This document shows positions 63,848 through 64,000 of a stretch of DNA of 64,000 nt, in pieces (position 1 is the stretch's first letter; each line of letters begins with the position of its first letter). Under the pieces are notes generated by a model. The model searched no databases. It saw only the letters and a program-made list of their open reading frames with translations, and was not told where the DNA came from. Source of the DNA: Actinomadura opuntiae (lineage in GTDB: Bacteria > Actinomycetota > Actinomycetes > Streptosporangiales > Streptosporangiaceae); contig NZ_JASNWF010000013.1 of assembly GCF_030283205.1 (NCBI RefSeq), forward strand, positions 1 to 64,000. Direction: 5' to 3'. The translations under genes were made by a program, and so were the position numbers.

Positions 63848-64000
63848 GTGGTGTCCGCGGACCGTCCCCCCGACCCTCCCGCGCACGGCCACGTCGTGCT
63901 GGCGCCCGGCCGGTTCCCCGGCACGCTGACCGCCGCGCAGGTCGCCCGCCACCTCGCCGCCGGGCTGCGCCGCTCCCGCCCGGACGTCCCGCTGGTCGAG
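63848..64000 (+). CDS. Glycerate kinase, N-terminal part (3' end outside window)
   Basis: About 51 residues are visible. HVVLAPGRFPGTLTAAQVARHLAAGLRRSRPDVPLVE fits the start of type I glycerate kinases (GarK/GlxK), which phosphorylate glycerate. The usual DKFKGSLTA is GRFPGTLTA here, so the Lys is lost, as in some actinobacterial relatives. The start is GTG 63848 (AAAGG at 7 nt); GTG 63842 or 63851 is possible. A short leader with Pro-rich residues precedes the domain. Confidence 0.75.
   Translation, partial: MVSADRPPDPPAHGHVVLAPGRFPGTLTAAQVARHLAAGLRRSRPDVPLVE

Noticed and set aside
1..64000. tRNA, rRNA, CRISPR array, prophage or transposase
   Set aside because: No cloverleaf, rRNA-like, regularly spaced repeat or recombinase motif was seen by eye on either strand.

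Overview
The window is a chromosomal stretch of a very GC-rich actinomycete. GTG starts are frequent, coding density is high, and there are coenzyme F420 genes, a GlnR-type nitrogen operator and a bacterial terpene synthase. Gene order and protein style suggest Streptosporangiales/Thermomonosporaceae (Actinomadura-like); this is inference, because no rRNA or tRNA lies in the window.

Left part (1-25.7 kb). A conserved actinobacterial block carries E2 acyltransferase (sucB/dlaT type), a TIGR01777 SDR, peptidase E, lipB, lipA, a DUF4191 protein, an RDD protein and glnA1, then glnE, glnA2 and an amino-acid ABC transporter. Gene order matches Mycobacterium tuberculosis Rv2215-Rv2222c, but here about 10 kb of accessory genes sits between glnA1 and glnE: an NmrA/TetR pair with a 32-bp palindromic operator, a decayed gene, an XRE regulator, a membrane protein, a SNF2 helicase, OsmC, a TAP-type hydrolase and a PAP2 phosphatase. 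The theme is lipoate assembly (E2, LipB, LipA) and glutamine metabolism (GlnA1, its adenylyltransferase GlnE, GlnA2, uptake). A four-site GlnR box precedes glnA1.

Middle part (25.8-43 kb). A terpene synthase, an HTH regulator/MFS pair, nadE, a SpoIIE-type phosphatase, an MFS-TetR efflux operon, panB, two small operon proteins, npdG (F420:NADPH oxidoreductase), a small conserved protein, map, a helix-hairpin-helix membrane protein and a LigD-like protein with an intact phosphoesterase but a degenerate ligase domain.

Right part (43-64 kb). An oxidoreductase/HxlR pair, a YdjM-like membrane hydrolase, a response regulator-kinase-lipoprotein operon resembling cseB-cseC, a multi-pass membrane protein carrying a repeat in frame, a baeRF-type protein, a second two-component system, a CopD-CtaG fusion, two degenerate acyl-CoA synthetase genes, a DUF5685 protein with a Cys/Asp-repeat tail, a TPR-type XRE regulator, a PucR-tail regulator beside an NCS2 purine permease, and the start of a glycerate kinase gene.

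The most unusual signal is a family of about 150-bp structured repeats (26849-26998, 31395-31542, 48159-48306 and a divergent member at 5283-5422). Their hairpin stems differ between copies with compensating changes, while the loop keeps a TCGC...GCTC pattern. Two copies supply the stop codon of the preceding gene and one lies in frame inside a gene. A second recurring theme is short tandem duplications at the 3' ends of genes, often covering the stop codon.
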